Shown piece after piece: positions 53,668-61,540 of a DNA stretch of 64,000 bases. Within the stretch, counting starts at the first letter, position 1, and every line of letters starts with the position of its first letter. A program made the translations under genes and the position numbers. The stretch comes from Brevundimonas naejangsanensis DSM 23858 (GTDB lineage Bacteria; Pseudomonadota; Alphaproteobacteria; Caulobacterales; Caulobacteraceae), in NCBI RefSeq assembly GCF_000421705.1, contig NZ_ATXN01000003.1, forward strand, positions 67,001 through 131,000, in the 5' to 3' direction. The notes under the pieces were generated by a model that was not told the DNA's origin, made no database searches, and was given only the letters and a program-made list of their open reading frames with translations.

Positions 53668-54978
53668 ATGACTGATTTGTTCGAAGCTTCCGGCATTCAT
53701 CCTCCCGACGCGCCGCTCGCCGACCGTCTGCGCCCGCAGGCGCTCGATCAGGTGGTGGGCCAGGACCACCTGTTGGGCGAAGGCGGGCCGATCCGTCGCA
53801 TGATCGAGGCCGGGCGCCTCGGCTCCATGATCCTGTGGGGTCCGCCGGGCACGGGCAAGACGACGATCGCTCGCCTGTTGGCGAAGGCGGCGGGCTATGA
53901 ATACCAGTCGATCAGCGCCGTCTTCTCAGGCGTCGCCGACCTGAAAAAAGCATTTGAAGCCGCGCGGATGCGTCGGGCGGCGGGGCAGCAGACCCTGCTG
54001 TTCGTGGACGAGATCCACCGCTTCAACCGCGCCCAGCAGGACGGTTTCCTGCCCTTCGTGGAGGAGGGGATCGTCACCTTGGTCGGCGCCACGACCGAGA
54101 ACCCCAGCTTCGAGCTGAACGGCGCTCTGCTGTCGCGCAGCCAGGTCTATGTGCTGAAGCGGCTGGACGACGCCTCGCTGGATCTGTTGCTGGACCGGGC
54201 CGAGGCCCTGATGGGCAAGTCCCTGCCGCTGACGCCAGAGGCGCGGCAGGCCATGCTGGCGCTGGCGGACGGCGATGGCCGATACCTGCTGACCATGTCC
54301 GAGGTGCTGTTCGATCTGACGGACGTCGAGCCGCTGGACGTGCAGGCTCTGGCGGGCGTGCTGCAGAAACGCGCACCCGCCTACGACAAGTCGCGCGAGG
54401 AGCACTACAACCTCATCTCCGCCCTGCATAAGTCAGTGCGCGGGTCGGACCCGGACGCGGCGCTCTACTGGCTGGCGCGGATGCTGAACGGGGGCGAGGA
54501 CCCGCTCTATCTGGCGCGGCGGATCGTGCGCATGGCGGTCGAGGACATCGGTCAGGCCGACCCTCTGTCCATCCTGGTCGCCAATGCGGCCAAGGACACC
54601 TACGACTTCCTCGGCTCGCCCGAGGGGGAGCTGGCTCTGGCCCAGGCGGTCGTCCACCTGGCCACGGCGCCGAAGTCGGTCGGGGTCTATGAAGCCTTTA
54701 AGGCGGCCAAGCGCGCCGCTCACGAGACCGGCTCCCTGATGCCGCCCGCCCATATCCGCAACGCCCCGACCAAGCTGATGAAGTCGCTGGGCTACGGCAA
54801 GGGCTACCAATACGACCCCGACACGCCCGAGGGCTTTTCCGGCGCCGACTTCTTCCCTGACGAGATGGAGCGCCGCACCTTTTACAAACCCAAAGGCGAG
54901 GGCCACGAAGAGAAGGTCAAGGCGCGCCTGGAACGCTGGGCGGCGATGCGGGCGCGGATGCGGGCGGATAAGGCGTAG
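53668..54978 (+). CDS. rarA: Replication-associated recombination protein A (MgsA/RarA)
   Basis: 436 aa AAA+ clamp-loader-like ATPase acting at stalled replication forks. The start at 53668 gives MTDLFEASGIHPPDAPLADR; longer in-frame extension is not family-like. Walker A GPPGTGKTTIAR, Walker B LFVDEIHRFNRAQQ, sensor 1 GATTENPSFELN and the C-terminal RarA blocks AVEDIGQADP and PAHIRNAPTKLMK are all present. The length is typical. It stands alone between a VOC gene and two small membrane-protein genes. Confidence 0.95.
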   Translation: MTDLFEASGIHPPDAPLADRLRPQALDQVVGQDHLLGEGGPIRRMIEAGRLGSMILWGPPGTGKTTIARLLAKAAGYEYQSISAVFSGVADLKKAFEAARMRRAAGQQTLLFVDEIHRFNRAQQDGFLPFVEEGIVTLVGATTENPSFELNGALLSRSQVYVLKRLDDASLDLLLDRAEALMGKSLPLTPEARQAMLALADGDGRYLLTMSEVLFDLTDVEPLDVQALAGVLQKRAPAYDKSREEHYNLISALHKSVRGSDPDAALYWLARMLNGGEDPLYLARRIVRMAVEDIGQADPLSILVANAAKDTYDFLGSPEGELALAQAVVHLATAPKSVGVYEAFKAAKRAAHETGSLMPPAHIRNAPTKLMKSLGYGKGYQYDPDTPEGFSGADFFPDEMERRTFYKPKGEGHEEKVKARLERWAAMRARMRADKA

Positions 54979-55080
54979 GCGTCTACCGCCCGCGCAATGC
55001 CTTCGGTGGTCGGTGAACAGCGTTCATTGTTGTGCGTATCTTAGGAGCGTAAGCTGAACCTCCCAACTGCGGAGGCGTCT

Positions 55081-55521
55081 ATGGTCGATGTTGTGCGACG
55101 TATGTCGACGCCCTGGCATGTGTGGCTGGTCGGCGTGCTGTCCTTCCTGTGGAATGCGCTTTTCGTCTGGCAGTGGATGCTGCAGGTGACGGGTGATCCA
55201 GCCTATTGGGCCGGCATGACCCCGGCCGAGGCCGCCTATCTGCGCGCCGTGCCTCTGTGGACCGATGTCGCGGTTGGGATCGCCTTCTGGGGCGGGCTGC
55301 TGGCGGCGGTGCTGCTGCTGTTGCGACGGCGACAGGCGGCGCTGGTGTTCGCCGTGGCGCTCATCGCCATGCTGGCGGACACGGCCTACATCCACTTCAT
55401 GAGCAATGGGCGCGAGATCATGGGGCCGGTCGGCGTGGCGTTCGGCCTGGTCATCATCGCTGTCCTGATCGCCCAGATCGCCTATTGCGCCTGGATGGGT
55501 CGGCGCGGCGTGATCGTCTGA
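55081..55521 (+). CDS. Four-TM small membrane protein, paralog A
   Basis: 146 aa with four hydrophobic helices. Conserved pieces are TPWHVWLVGVLSFLWNALFV, the loop AYWAGMTPAEAAYLRAVPLW, TDVAVGIAFWGGLLAAVLLL and MSNGREIMGP. Proteins of this type are often annotated as 'sugar transporter' or hypothetical in Caulobacterales, without firm evidence. GGAGG lies close to the ATG. The next gene is a clear paralog. Confidence 0.82.
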   Translation: MVDVVRRMSTPWHVWLVGVLSFLWNALFVWQWMLQVTGDPAYWAGMTPAEAAYLRAVPLWTDVAVGIAFWGGLLAAVLLLLRRRQAALVFAVALIAMLADTAYIHFMSNGREIMGPVGVAFGLVIIAVLIAQIAYCAWMGRRGVIV

Positions 55522-55593
55522 GGCGGGGCCGAAACCCTTGTTGCGGCGGCCTATTTCGGCGTAGTTTTCGGCGCTCAAGGCTCTGGGGGAAGA

Positions 55594-56037
55594 ATGATGG
55601 TCGATATTTCGAAGCGCTCGACGGCGCCGTGGCACCTGTGGGCCATAGCTGTGGCCTCGGTGCTCTGGAACGGCGTCGGTGTCTGGCAATGGTACCAGAA
55701 GGTGACCGGCGCGCAGGCCTATTGGAGCGCTCTGACGATGGAGCAGGTCTTCTATCTGCGCTCGGCGCCGATGTGGACGGATGTGGCTTTCGGCGTGGCG
55801 GTGTGGTGCGGCCTGCTGGGCGCGCTGATGCTGTTGCTGCGGCGCAAGCTGGCCTTCAACGCCTTCGTCGCGGGCCTGATCGCCATGCTGGCGCACTCGG
55901 TCTATGTGCTGGCGCTGAGCAATGGGCGCGAGGTGTTGGGCGCAGCGGGGCTGGCCTCTGTCGTGGCGGTCGCCGCCGTTTTCGTCATCCAGATCGCCTA
56001 TGCCCACTGGGCGCGCCGCAAGGGCCTGATCCGCTGA
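55594..56037 (+). CDS. Four-TM small membrane protein, paralog B
   Basis: 147 aa, aligns end to end with paralog A: APWHLWAIAVASVLWNGVGV, AYWSALTMEQVFYLRSAPMW, TDVAFGVAVWCGLLGALMLL and LSNGREVLGA. The Trp-rich first helix, the acidic first loop and the S/LSNGREV/I motif before the last helix are invariant between the two. Two ATGs three bases apart (55594, 55597) are equally usable. Function unknown; tandem duplication is clear. Confidence 0.82.
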   Translation: MMVDISKRSTAPWHLWAIAVASVLWNGVGVWQWYQKVTGAQAYWSALTMEQVFYLRSAPMWTDVAFGVAVWCGLLGALMLLLRRKLAFNAFVAGLIAMLAHSVYVLALSNGREVLGAAGLASVVAVAAVFVIQIAYAHWARRKGLIR

Positions 56038-56096
56038 GGGACCTGATCTCCTGAGAGGCATGGCGAAGCGCCGTCTGCTCCGCTAAGGCTCGGCTG

Positions 56097-56822
56097 GTGA
56101 AGATCCGCCAGCCCGTTTCCCTGACCGAAGAAGAGATCGCCGCCGTCCGTTCCTGGGTGGTGCATGAAGACGCGCATCTGATCGCCTTCAACAAGCCGTC
56201 GGGCCTGTCCAGTCAGGGCGGCCGCATTCAGGCGCATACGCTGGACGACTTGCTGTGGGCTTTCGCCCGATCCAACGGCAAGCGGCCCGAGCTGGTGCAT
56301 CGGCTGGATCGCGACACCTCCGGCGTCATCCTGGCGGCGAAGACCAAGCCCGCCGCCGGTTTCTTCGGCAAGGCGATGCAGATGCGCAAGTTCCAGAAGA
56401 CCTATCTGGCGCTGGTCGCGGCCGCGCCGGAGCCGAAATCGGGCCGGATCACCTCGGCCCTGCGTCGCGAGGAGATCGGCCGCGAAAGCTATATGCGGGT
56501 CGTGGATTTCGATGCGCCGGGCGCGCAGGGGGCCGCCAGCGGCTATCGCACCCTGGCCTCCAGTCAGGACGGGGCGGTGGTCGAACTGTCGCCGGAGACG
56601 GGGCGGATGCACCAACTCCGGGTCCACATGGCCTCCATCGGGCGTCCTCTGGTCGGCGACGTCCGCTATGGCGGCGCCCTGACCTTCGCCGGGCGCGCGG
56701 CGCCGCGCCTGATGCTGCACGCGGCGAAGCTGAGCTTTCCCCACCCGGACGGCGGGCGCGTGACGGTCGAGGCGCCGGAGCCGGAAGATTTCGTCGCCCT
56801 GCGCGACGCAGGGGGGCTTTAG
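56097..56822 (+). CDS. RluA-family pseudouridine synthase, no S4 domain
   Basis: 241 aa, GTG start. The catalytic segment LVHRLDRDTSGVILAAKT contains the essential Asp. The C-terminal RluA elements VELSPETGRMHQLRVHMASIG and RLMLHAAKLSFPHPDGG are present. It lacks the N-terminal S4 RNA-binding domain, like RluA and RsuA-short types, and begins directly at the catalytic core. The RNA target cannot be told. The second RluA-like gene at 58275 does have an S4 domain, so the two are not simple duplicates. Confidence 0.9.
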   Translation: MKIRQPVSLTEEEIAAVRSWVVHEDAHLIAFNKPSGLSSQGGRIQAHTLDDLLWAFARSNGKRPELVHRLDRDTSGVILAAKTKPAAGFFGKAMQMRKFQKTYLALVAAAPEPKSGRITSALRREEIGRESYMRVVDFDAPGAQGAASGYRTLASSQDGAVVELSPETGRMHQLRVHMASIGRPLVGDVRYGGALTFAGRAAPRLMLHAAKLSFPHPDGGRVTVEAPEPEDFVALRDAGGL

Positions 56823-56900
56823 GCGCTTCATCCCCTGTTCAGCTTCGCGGCGGAACAATCCGGCTCGCCCGCGCGCTGTTCGGGCGTGGGAGACACGCGC

Positions 56901-57395
56901 ATGAAACGCCTTGCCATCGTCACGATCGCCGCCTCGACCCTGGCCTTGACCGCCTGCGCCAGCCTGGCGCCCTATGGCCAGCAGATGGGGCCGAACGGGC
57001 AGGGCTATTCCGAACAACAGATCGAGCGCGACCGCTTCCGCGTGACTTACAAGGGCGTGGGCGCGCCCGGTCCGGTGGCGGACATGGCCCTGTTCCGCGC
57101 CGCCCAACTGACGGTCGAGCAGGGCTACGACTGGTTCGAGGTGACGCAGCGCTGGATCGACGGTCGTCCCGACAGCGCGGGCGGCGTGCGTCCCAGCGTG
57201 TCGGTGGGCGCCAGTTCCGGCCGTTACGGCGGATGGTCGACCTCGGGCGTCGGCGTGGGCCTCGGCTTCGACCTCAGCGGACCACAGCCGACCTCGACGA
57301 CGCTGGAGGTCGTTATGGGGCGCGGCCAGCGCCCGGATCGCCGGGAAGCCTATGACGCGCGCGGGGTGCAGGACGCCATTCGTCCGCGCCTGTAA
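56901..57395 (+). CDS. CC0125/CC1285 family lipoprotein
   Basis: 164 aa. A signal peptide ends in a lipobox (LALTACASL), so the mature protein starts at Cys. The region RFRVTYKGVGAPGPVADMAL and RAAQLTVEQGYDWFEVTQRW matches the CC0125/CC1285 lipoproteins, a family first noted in Caulobacter. The Gly/Ser-rich stretch VSVGASSGRYGGWSTSGVGV and DAMRGVQD-like end are also typical. The first ATG that makes a signal peptide is 56901. Function unknown. It is one sign that the host is a Caulobacterales bacterium. Confidence 0.85.
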   Translation: MKRLAIVTIAASTLALTACASLAPYGQQMGPNGQGYSEQQIERDRFRVTYKGVGAPGPVADMALFRAAQLTVEQGYDWFEVTQRWIDGRPDSAGGVRPSVSVGASSGRYGGWSTSGVGVGLGFDLSGPQPTSTTLEVVMGRGQRPDRREAYDARGVQDAIRPRL

Positions 57396-57398
57396 GGC

Positions 57399-57836
57399 CT
57401 AGAAGGGCCAGCGCGCCATCGCGGCCGCGAAGGCCAGCAGCGGGATCAGCAGCAGAATCTCCAGCCCGATCGCGCGCCGGGCGGCGGTCAGTTCGGCCTG
57501 TGGTGGAGCATAACTAGGCGTGGTCTTCCCCGCCTTGCGCCATTTCAGGATCAGCAACGTCGGCCGGATCGAGATCAGGCCGATCAGGGCGAAGGTCGCG
57601 ATCTTGGCCCAGAAGAAGGGGTTGGCTTCATAGAAGGCCCAGCCCTTGCCGCCCATCACCCGCCCGACCCCGACCAGCACGATCAGCAGGGCCGTAACCC
57701 CATAGCCCGCGTCCAGTCCGGCTAGTCGCCTCACCGGCGGTTCCGGCATCCGCAGCAGCGCCAGCTCCGACGCCAGCATGACGATCAGGCCCAGGAACAG
57801 CAGGTGATGCAGGATGGCGAGGACAAGGTCGTGCAT
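57399..57836 (-). CDS. DUF2214 family membrane protein
   Basis: 145 aa with four hydrophobic segments (HHLLFLGLIVMLASELALLR, GYGVTALLIVLVGVGRVMGG, FFWAKIATFALIGLISIRPT and IGLEILLLIPLLAFAAAMAR). The arrangement and the His pair near the N-terminus fit DUF2214 membrane proteins, some of which may bind haem. The start at 57836 is the first ATG after non-coding upstream sequence. Convergent with the CC0125-like lipoprotein by four bases. Confidence 0.82.
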   Translation of the reverse strand: MHDLVLAILHHLLFLGLIVMLASELALLRMPEPPVRRLAGLDAGYGVTALLIVLVGVGRVMGGKGWAFYEANPFFWAKIATFALIGLISIRPTLLILKWRKAGKTTPSYAPPQAELTAARRAIGLEILLLIPLLAFAAAMARWPF

Positions 57837-57879
57837 GGCGGCCTTCGCAAATGGGGTCGGAACAGTATATGCCGCCAGC

Positions 57880-58278
57880 ATGACACGTTTCTTGCTGGTG
57901 GCGATCGGCGGCGGCCTGGGGGCGATGGCGCGCTATGGTCTGGGCCTGGCGGCAGGTCGCCTGGCGCCGGGCGCGGCCTGGCCGTGGGCGACGCTGACCG
58001 TCAATGTCGTGGGCGGCCTGATGATGGGACTGCTGGCCGGCTGGCTGGCGCTTAAGGCGGGGGCCGGACAGGAGAGCATTCGCCTGTTCGCCGCCGTCGG
58101 CGTGTTGGGCGGCTTCACGACCTTTTCCGCCTTCTCACTGGAAACGGCCCTGATGATCGAACGCCGTGAAATCGTCCCGGCTTTGGTTTATGCGGCGGGT
58201 TCGGTGGTTCTCGCCATCGCCGCCCTGTTCGTCGGCCTGATGATCGCGCGCAAACTGTTTACCGGAGTGGGCGCATGA
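57880..58278 (+). CDS. crcB: CrcB/Fluc fluoride ion channel
   Basis: 132 aa dual-topology channel exporting fluoride. Four membrane helices: FLLVAIGGGLGAMARYGLGL with the conserved GGxxGAxxRY; WATLTVNVVGGLMMGLLAGW with the pore-lining Asn; VGVLGGFTTFSAFSLET, the FTTFS box with the Phe pair; and a final helix. The start at 57880 is the first ATG with the correct N-terminus. No fluoride riboswitch is seen in the short leader. The stop overlaps the rluC start by ATGA. Confidence 0.93.
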   Translation: MTRFLLVAIGGGLGAMARYGLGLAAGRLAPGAAWPWATLTVNVVGGLMMGLLAGWLALKAGAGQESIRLFAAVGVLGGFTTFSAFSLETALMIERREIVPALVYAAGSVVLAIAALFVGLMIARKLFTGVGA

Positions 58279-59270
58279 GCCGCGAAGTCCAGACCCTCTA
58301 TGTCGCCGAGGATGAAGACGACATCCGCCTGGATCGCTGGTTCAAGCGACGCTGGCCGCACCTGACCCATATCCAGGTCGAGAAGATGGCCCGCAGCGGC
58401 CAGATCCGCGTCGACGGTTCGCGCGTCAAGCCGCAGGATCGCCTGACCGCCGGCGCCGCTGTGCGCGTGCCGCCGCTGCCGGACGCCAATCCGCGCAAGC
58501 CCGGCGACCTGCATGAACTGACCGAGCGCGACATCGCCTACGCCAGGTCGCTGGTGCTTTATGAAGATCACATGGTCATCGCCCTGAACAAGCCGCACGG
58601 TCTGGCCGTGCAGGGCGGCACCAAGACGACCAAGCACGTCGACCGCCTGCTGTCGGCCTGGGGCGAGGGGATGGACCGGCCGCGTCTGGTTCACCGTCTG
58701 GACCGCGACACCTCGGGCGTCCTGCTGCTGGGCAAGGGACCGGAAGCGGCCAAGCGCCTGGCGGGTGCCTTCGCCCGTCGTCAGGCGAAAAAGACTTACT
58801 GGGCCATCGTCATCGGCAACCCCAAGCCTTCGGCGGGCCAGATCGACATGGCTCTGAAGAAGACGGGCATCAACGACTTCGAGATGATGCGCCCGGCCGA
58901 GCCCAAGGACCCCAAGGGCGAACCGGCCGAAACGGCCTTCGCCACGATCAGCCGCGCCGCCCACCGCGCCGCCTGGATGGCGCTGCGTCCCTTCACCGGC
59001 CGCACGCACCAACTGCGCGCCCATATGGCGGCCATCGGCCACCCGATCTTGGGCGACCCGAAATACGGCGACGACAGGTCCCGCGAACTGTCCGGCCCGC
59101 TGAAGCTGCAGCTTCACGCCCGCCGCATCGAGCTGGACCACCCCGGCGGCGGCAAGCTGATTGTCGAGGCGCCGCTGAGCCCCGAGATGAAGGCCGGCTT
59201 CAACCACTTCGGTTTCTCCGAGGACGAGGCGGACGAGGATCCCTTCGAGGGCGTGCGGCGGATGCGATGA
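58275..59270 (+). CDS. rluC: RluC-like 23S rRNA pseudouridine synthase
   Basis: 331 aa, with an N-terminal S4 domain (DDIRLDRWFKRRWPHLTHIQ, then GQIRVDGSRVKPQDRL) and the RluA-type catalytic domain (LVHRLDRDTSGVLLLGKG, FTGRTHQLRAHMAAIG). Length and the S4 domain fit RluC/RluD, acting on 23S rRNA. The extended central insert (MMRPAEPKDPKGEPAETAFA) is common in alphaproteobacteria. Overlaps crcB (ATGA) upstream and the HAD gene (ATGA) downstream, so all three are co-translated. Confidence 0.93.
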   Translation: MSREVQTLYVAEDEDDIRLDRWFKRRWPHLTHIQVEKMARSGQIRVDGSRVKPQDRLTAGAAVRVPPLPDANPRKPGDLHELTERDIAYARSLVLYEDHMVIALNKPHGLAVQGGTKTTKHVDRLLSAWGEGMDRPRLVHRLDRDTSGVLLLGKGPEAAKRLAGAFARRQAKKTYWAIVIGNPKPSAGQIDMALKKTGINDFEMMRPAEPKDPKGEPAETAFATISRAAHRAAWMALRPFTGRTHQLRAHMAAIGHPILGDPKYGDDRSRELSGPLKLQLHARRIELDHPGGGKLIVEAPLSPEMKAGFNHFGFSEDEADEDPFEGVRRMR

Positions 59271-59941
59271 GGCCGCTTGCCGTTTTTGACATCGACGGCA
59301 CGCTGGTCGACAGCCGCGCCTCCATCTATCGCGCGGCCTGCGAGGCGGCGCAGGTGCTGGGCCTGCCGGAGCCCGAATACGACCGGGTGCGTCAGATCGT
59401 TGGCCTCAGCCTGCATCACGCCCTGCATGTGCTTGAGCCGTCGCTGACGGACGCTGAGCTGGCGGATTTCGTCGCCGCCTTTCAGGCCAGCTTCCGCGCC
59501 ATGTACGAGGCGGGCCATGAAGAGCCGCTCTATCCCGGCGTGATGGACACGTTGCGGCGGTTGAAGCGCGACGGCTGGCGGTTGTCGCTGGCGACGGGGC
59601 AGAATCGGCGCGGGGTGGCCCGCAACCTGGCGCGGCCCGAGTGGAGCGACCTTTTCCTGTCCAGCCACTGCGCCGAGGACGGGCCGGGCAAGCCGGACCC
59701 GGCCATGCTGCGCGCCGCCATGACCGCCTGCGGCGCGGATGCGGCCTCTACGACCATGATCGGCGACACCAGCCACGACATCGCGATGGCCGTGGCGGCG
59801 GGGGTGCACCCGCTGGGGGTCGGCTGGGGCTTCCATACGGTTGAGGAGCAGGCCGACGCGGGCGCTCTGCATATCGCCGTTGATTTTCCTGACCTGGAGG
59901 CGGCGCTGGATCGGTTCGCCTCGACCAAGCTGTTCGCCTAG
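59267..59941 (+). CDS. HAD-superfamily phosphatase (phosphoglycolate-phosphatase-like)
   Basis: 224 aa HAD hydrolase: motif I FDIDGTLVDS with the nucleophilic Asp, motif II LATGQ, motif III Lys in GPGKPDPAM, motif IV MIGDTSHDIAMA. The cap domain is the alpha-helical C1 type of Gph/beta-phosphoglucomutase-like enzymes. Substrate is probably a small phosphorylated metabolite. ATGA overlap with rluC and a 9-bp gap to the ATP12 gene indicate a common operon (crcB-rluC-HAD-ATP12). Confidence 0.9.
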   Translation: MRPLAVFDIDGTLVDSRASIYRAACEAAQVLGLPEPEYDRVRQIVGLSLHHALHVLEPSLTDAELADFVAAFQASFRAMYEAGHEEPLYPGVMDTLRRLKRDGWRLSLATGQNRRGVARNLARPEWSDLFLSSHCAEDGPGKPDPAMLRAAMTACGADAASTTMIGDTSHDIAMAVAAGVHPLGVGWGFHTVEEQADAGALHIAVDFPDLEAALDRFASTKLFA

Positions 59942-59950
59942 AAGTCCGTC

Positions 59951-60712
59951 ATGACCCATATTCCCTCGCTGGACCCCAACGTCGCCGCCCAGAAGGGCTT
60001 TCGAGAATCCGAGGAGCGCATCAAGCGCTTCTGGAAGAGCGCCGGGGTCGAGGCCCGCGACGGCGGCTGGATCGTCTTGCTGGACGGTCGTGCGCCCAAG
60101 ACGCCTGCCGGAAACGCCATCGTCCTGCCGACCGAGGCCGCCGCGCGGCTGGTGGCGGACGAATGGAACGCACAAGGCGAGCACCTGATGCCCGCCACCA
60201 TGCCCGCCACCCGCCTGGCCTCGACCGCCATTGACCGGGTCAGCCAGACTCGCGGACCTGTGGCTGAAGAGATCACGCGTTACGCCGGGTCGGACGTGCT
60301 CTGCTATCTGGCCGAGACGCCGTCGGGGCTGATCGAGCGCCAGCAGACGGAGTGGCGCCCGTGGCGCGACTGGGCCGCGCGCGAACTGGGCGTCGAACTG
60401 CATACGGTAGAGGGCATCATCCACCGCACGCAGGCTCCGCAGGCTCTGGCGCGGGTCGAGGCGTTGGCGCTTGAGATGGACGACTTCGTCTTGACCGGGC
60501 TGGCGACGGCCGTGCCGCTGTTCGGGTCGGCGGTGCTGGGGCTGGCCGTGCAGCGCGGGGCGCTGGCGGGCGAGGCGGCGCTGGACCTGTCGCGTCTGGA
60601 CGAAGCCTTTACCGAGGAGCGTTGGGGCGTGGACGAGGAGGCGGCTGCCCGCACCGCAGCTCACCGCGCCGAGGCGGCCTTGCTGCAGCGGTGGTTTGAG
60701 GCGCTCAGATAA
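59951..60712 (+). CDS. ATP12-family F1-ATPase assembly chaperone
   Basis: 253 aa protein of the ATP12 family, which in mitochondria binds the F1 alpha subunit during assembly. Conserved pieces are RFWKSAGVEARDGGWIVLLD, PTEAAARLVADEWNAQ, TRLASTAIDRV and DVLCYLAETP, then GLATAVPLFGSAVLGLAV. Alphaproteobacterial homologues are widespread and this is one argument for the host assignment. Its stop codon lies inside the first operator of the next operon (60709-60733). Confidence 0.92.
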   Translation: MTHIPSLDPNVAAQKGFRESEERIKRFWKSAGVEARDGGWIVLLDGRAPKTPAGNAIVLPTEAAARLVADEWNAQGEHLMPATMPATRLASTAIDRVSQTRGPVAEEITRYAGSDVLCYLAETPSGLIERQQTEWRPWRDWAARELGVELHTVEGIIHRTQAPQALARVEALALEMDDFVLTGLATAVPLFGSAVLGLAVQRGALAGEAALDLSRLDEAFTEERWGVDEEAAARTAAHRAEAALLQRWFEALR

Positions 60713-60733
60713 CTTTCCGTTCTGGAAAGTTAT
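60709..60733. promoter_or_regulatory. Operator 1 of the membrane protein/winged-helix operon
   Basis: A perfect palindrome: ATAACTTTCC (60709-60718), 5-bp spacer GTTCT, GGAAAGTTAT (60724-60733). It overlaps the stop codon of the ATP12 gene and is the strongest of three related sites. Confidence 0.8.
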
Positions 60734-60756
60734 GACTTGAAGAAGTGGAAAGTCAT
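60732..60756. promoter_or_regulatory. Operator 2, half-site pair with a wide spacer
   Basis: ATGACTT (60732-60738) pairs with AAGTCAT (60750-60756). The right half belongs to GTGGAAAGTCAT, sharing the GGAAAGT core with operators 1 and 3. Confidence 0.5.
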
Positions 60757-60760
60757 CTTC

Positions 60761-60779
60761 ATTTTCCGTTGTGGAAAGT
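60761..60779. promoter_or_regulatory. Operator 3, near-palindrome close to the start codon
   Basis: ATTTTCC-GTTGT-GGAAAGT (60761-60779), same half-site and 5-bp spacing as operator 1 with one mismatch, ending 12 bp before the ATG at 60792. Confidence 0.7.
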
Positions 60780-60791
60780 GAGGGATGTCCC

Positions 60792-61241
60792 ATGTCAGAT
60801 ACGCACGATGCGAAGGCCGCTCTGGAGCAGATACGCCAGACGCGCGGGCAGGCGCTCGGAAAGATGGAGTATTGGCCCTGGTGGTATGACGCCGGCTACG
60901 CCATGGCGTGCGGGCTTCTGGTGGCGGGGCAGGGTTTTCCGACCATGATCGGCATGGCCTGCGTCGTGGCGGCGATCGCGATTCTGGTGACGATCATGCG
61001 GGTCTGGCAGGATCGCACAGGGGTCCGGGTAAACGGGTATTCTCCGCGTCGCGCCCGCTGGGCCGCCTTTGGCCTGGCGGCGATCCTGATGGGGTTGATG
61101 GGCGTCAGCATCTGGTTCGGGCGGGTGCAGGGCGTCGTCTGGGTGCCGATCGCCAACGGTTTGGCGGCGGCGGTTCTGGGCGTCGTCGGCATGAGGGTCT
61201 GGATGCGCCTGTACCGCATCGACGTGCGGAGCCTGTCGTGA
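60792..61241 (+). CDS. Small membrane protein partnered with a winged-helix regulator
   Basis: 149 aa. A soluble, charged N-terminus (MSDTHDAKAALEQIRQTRGQ) is followed by Trp-rich helices (EYWPWWYDAGYAMACGLLVA, GMACVVAAIAILVTIM, WAAFGLAAILMGLMGVSIWF, GLAAAVLGVVGMRVWM). I do not recognise a characterised family. It is the first gene after an operator array, and its stop overlaps the GTG start of a regulator. The start at 60792 has AGGGA upstream; a frame beginning earlier lacks this. Confidence 0.78.
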   Translation: MSDTHDAKAALEQIRQTRGQALGKMEYWPWWYDAGYAMACGLLVAGQGFPTMIGMACVVAAIAILVTIMRVWQDRTGVRVNGYSPRRARWAAFGLAAILMGLMGVSIWFGRVQGVVWVPIANGLAAAVLGVVGMRVWMRLYRIDVRSLS

Positions 61242-61540
61242 AGCCGCCGGTTTTCGATCCTGTGATCCATGCGGCGGGAAGGCTACAGATCTGCGCTATC
61301 CTGTCCGCCGCCGAAGCCGAGTTCGCAGTGGTGCGCGACGCCATTCAGGTGTCTGACTCCGTCCTGTCGAAACACGTGAAGACGCTGGAAGAAGCGGGCT
61401 ACGTCGCCGTCCGCAAGGCGGCGCAGGGCGGTCGCCAGCGCACCTGGCTCAACCTCACCAATGCCGGAAAGGCGGCCTTCGCCTCCCACGTCGCCGAACT
61501 GAACCGTCTGGCGACCATGACGGCGCCGGTCAGCCCTTGA
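61238..61540 (+). CDS. Winged-helix DNA-binding regulator (HTH_34/MarR-like)
   Basis: 100 aa, GTG start overlapping the upstream stop (GTGA). It is one winged helix: FDPVIHAAGRLQICAILSAA, recognition helix in VSDSVLSKHVKTLEEAGYVA, wing in GGRQRTWLNLTNAGKAAFASH. This pattern is typical of small autoregulatory repressors cotranscribed with a membrane protein. The array of GGAAAGT palindromes at the operon's promoter is the expected binding site. Convergent with the RsuA-type gene by an 11-bp overlap. Confidence 0.88.
   Translation: MKPPVFDPVIHAAGRLQICAILSAAEAEFAVVRDAIQVSDSVLSKHVKTLEEAGYVAVRKAAQGGRQRTWLNLTNAGKAAFASHVAELNRLATMTAPVSP

Noticed and set aside
57837-57880. Possible fluoride riboswitch before crcB
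   Set aside because: The spacer is only about 44 bp and lacks the conserved core of the crcB motif.
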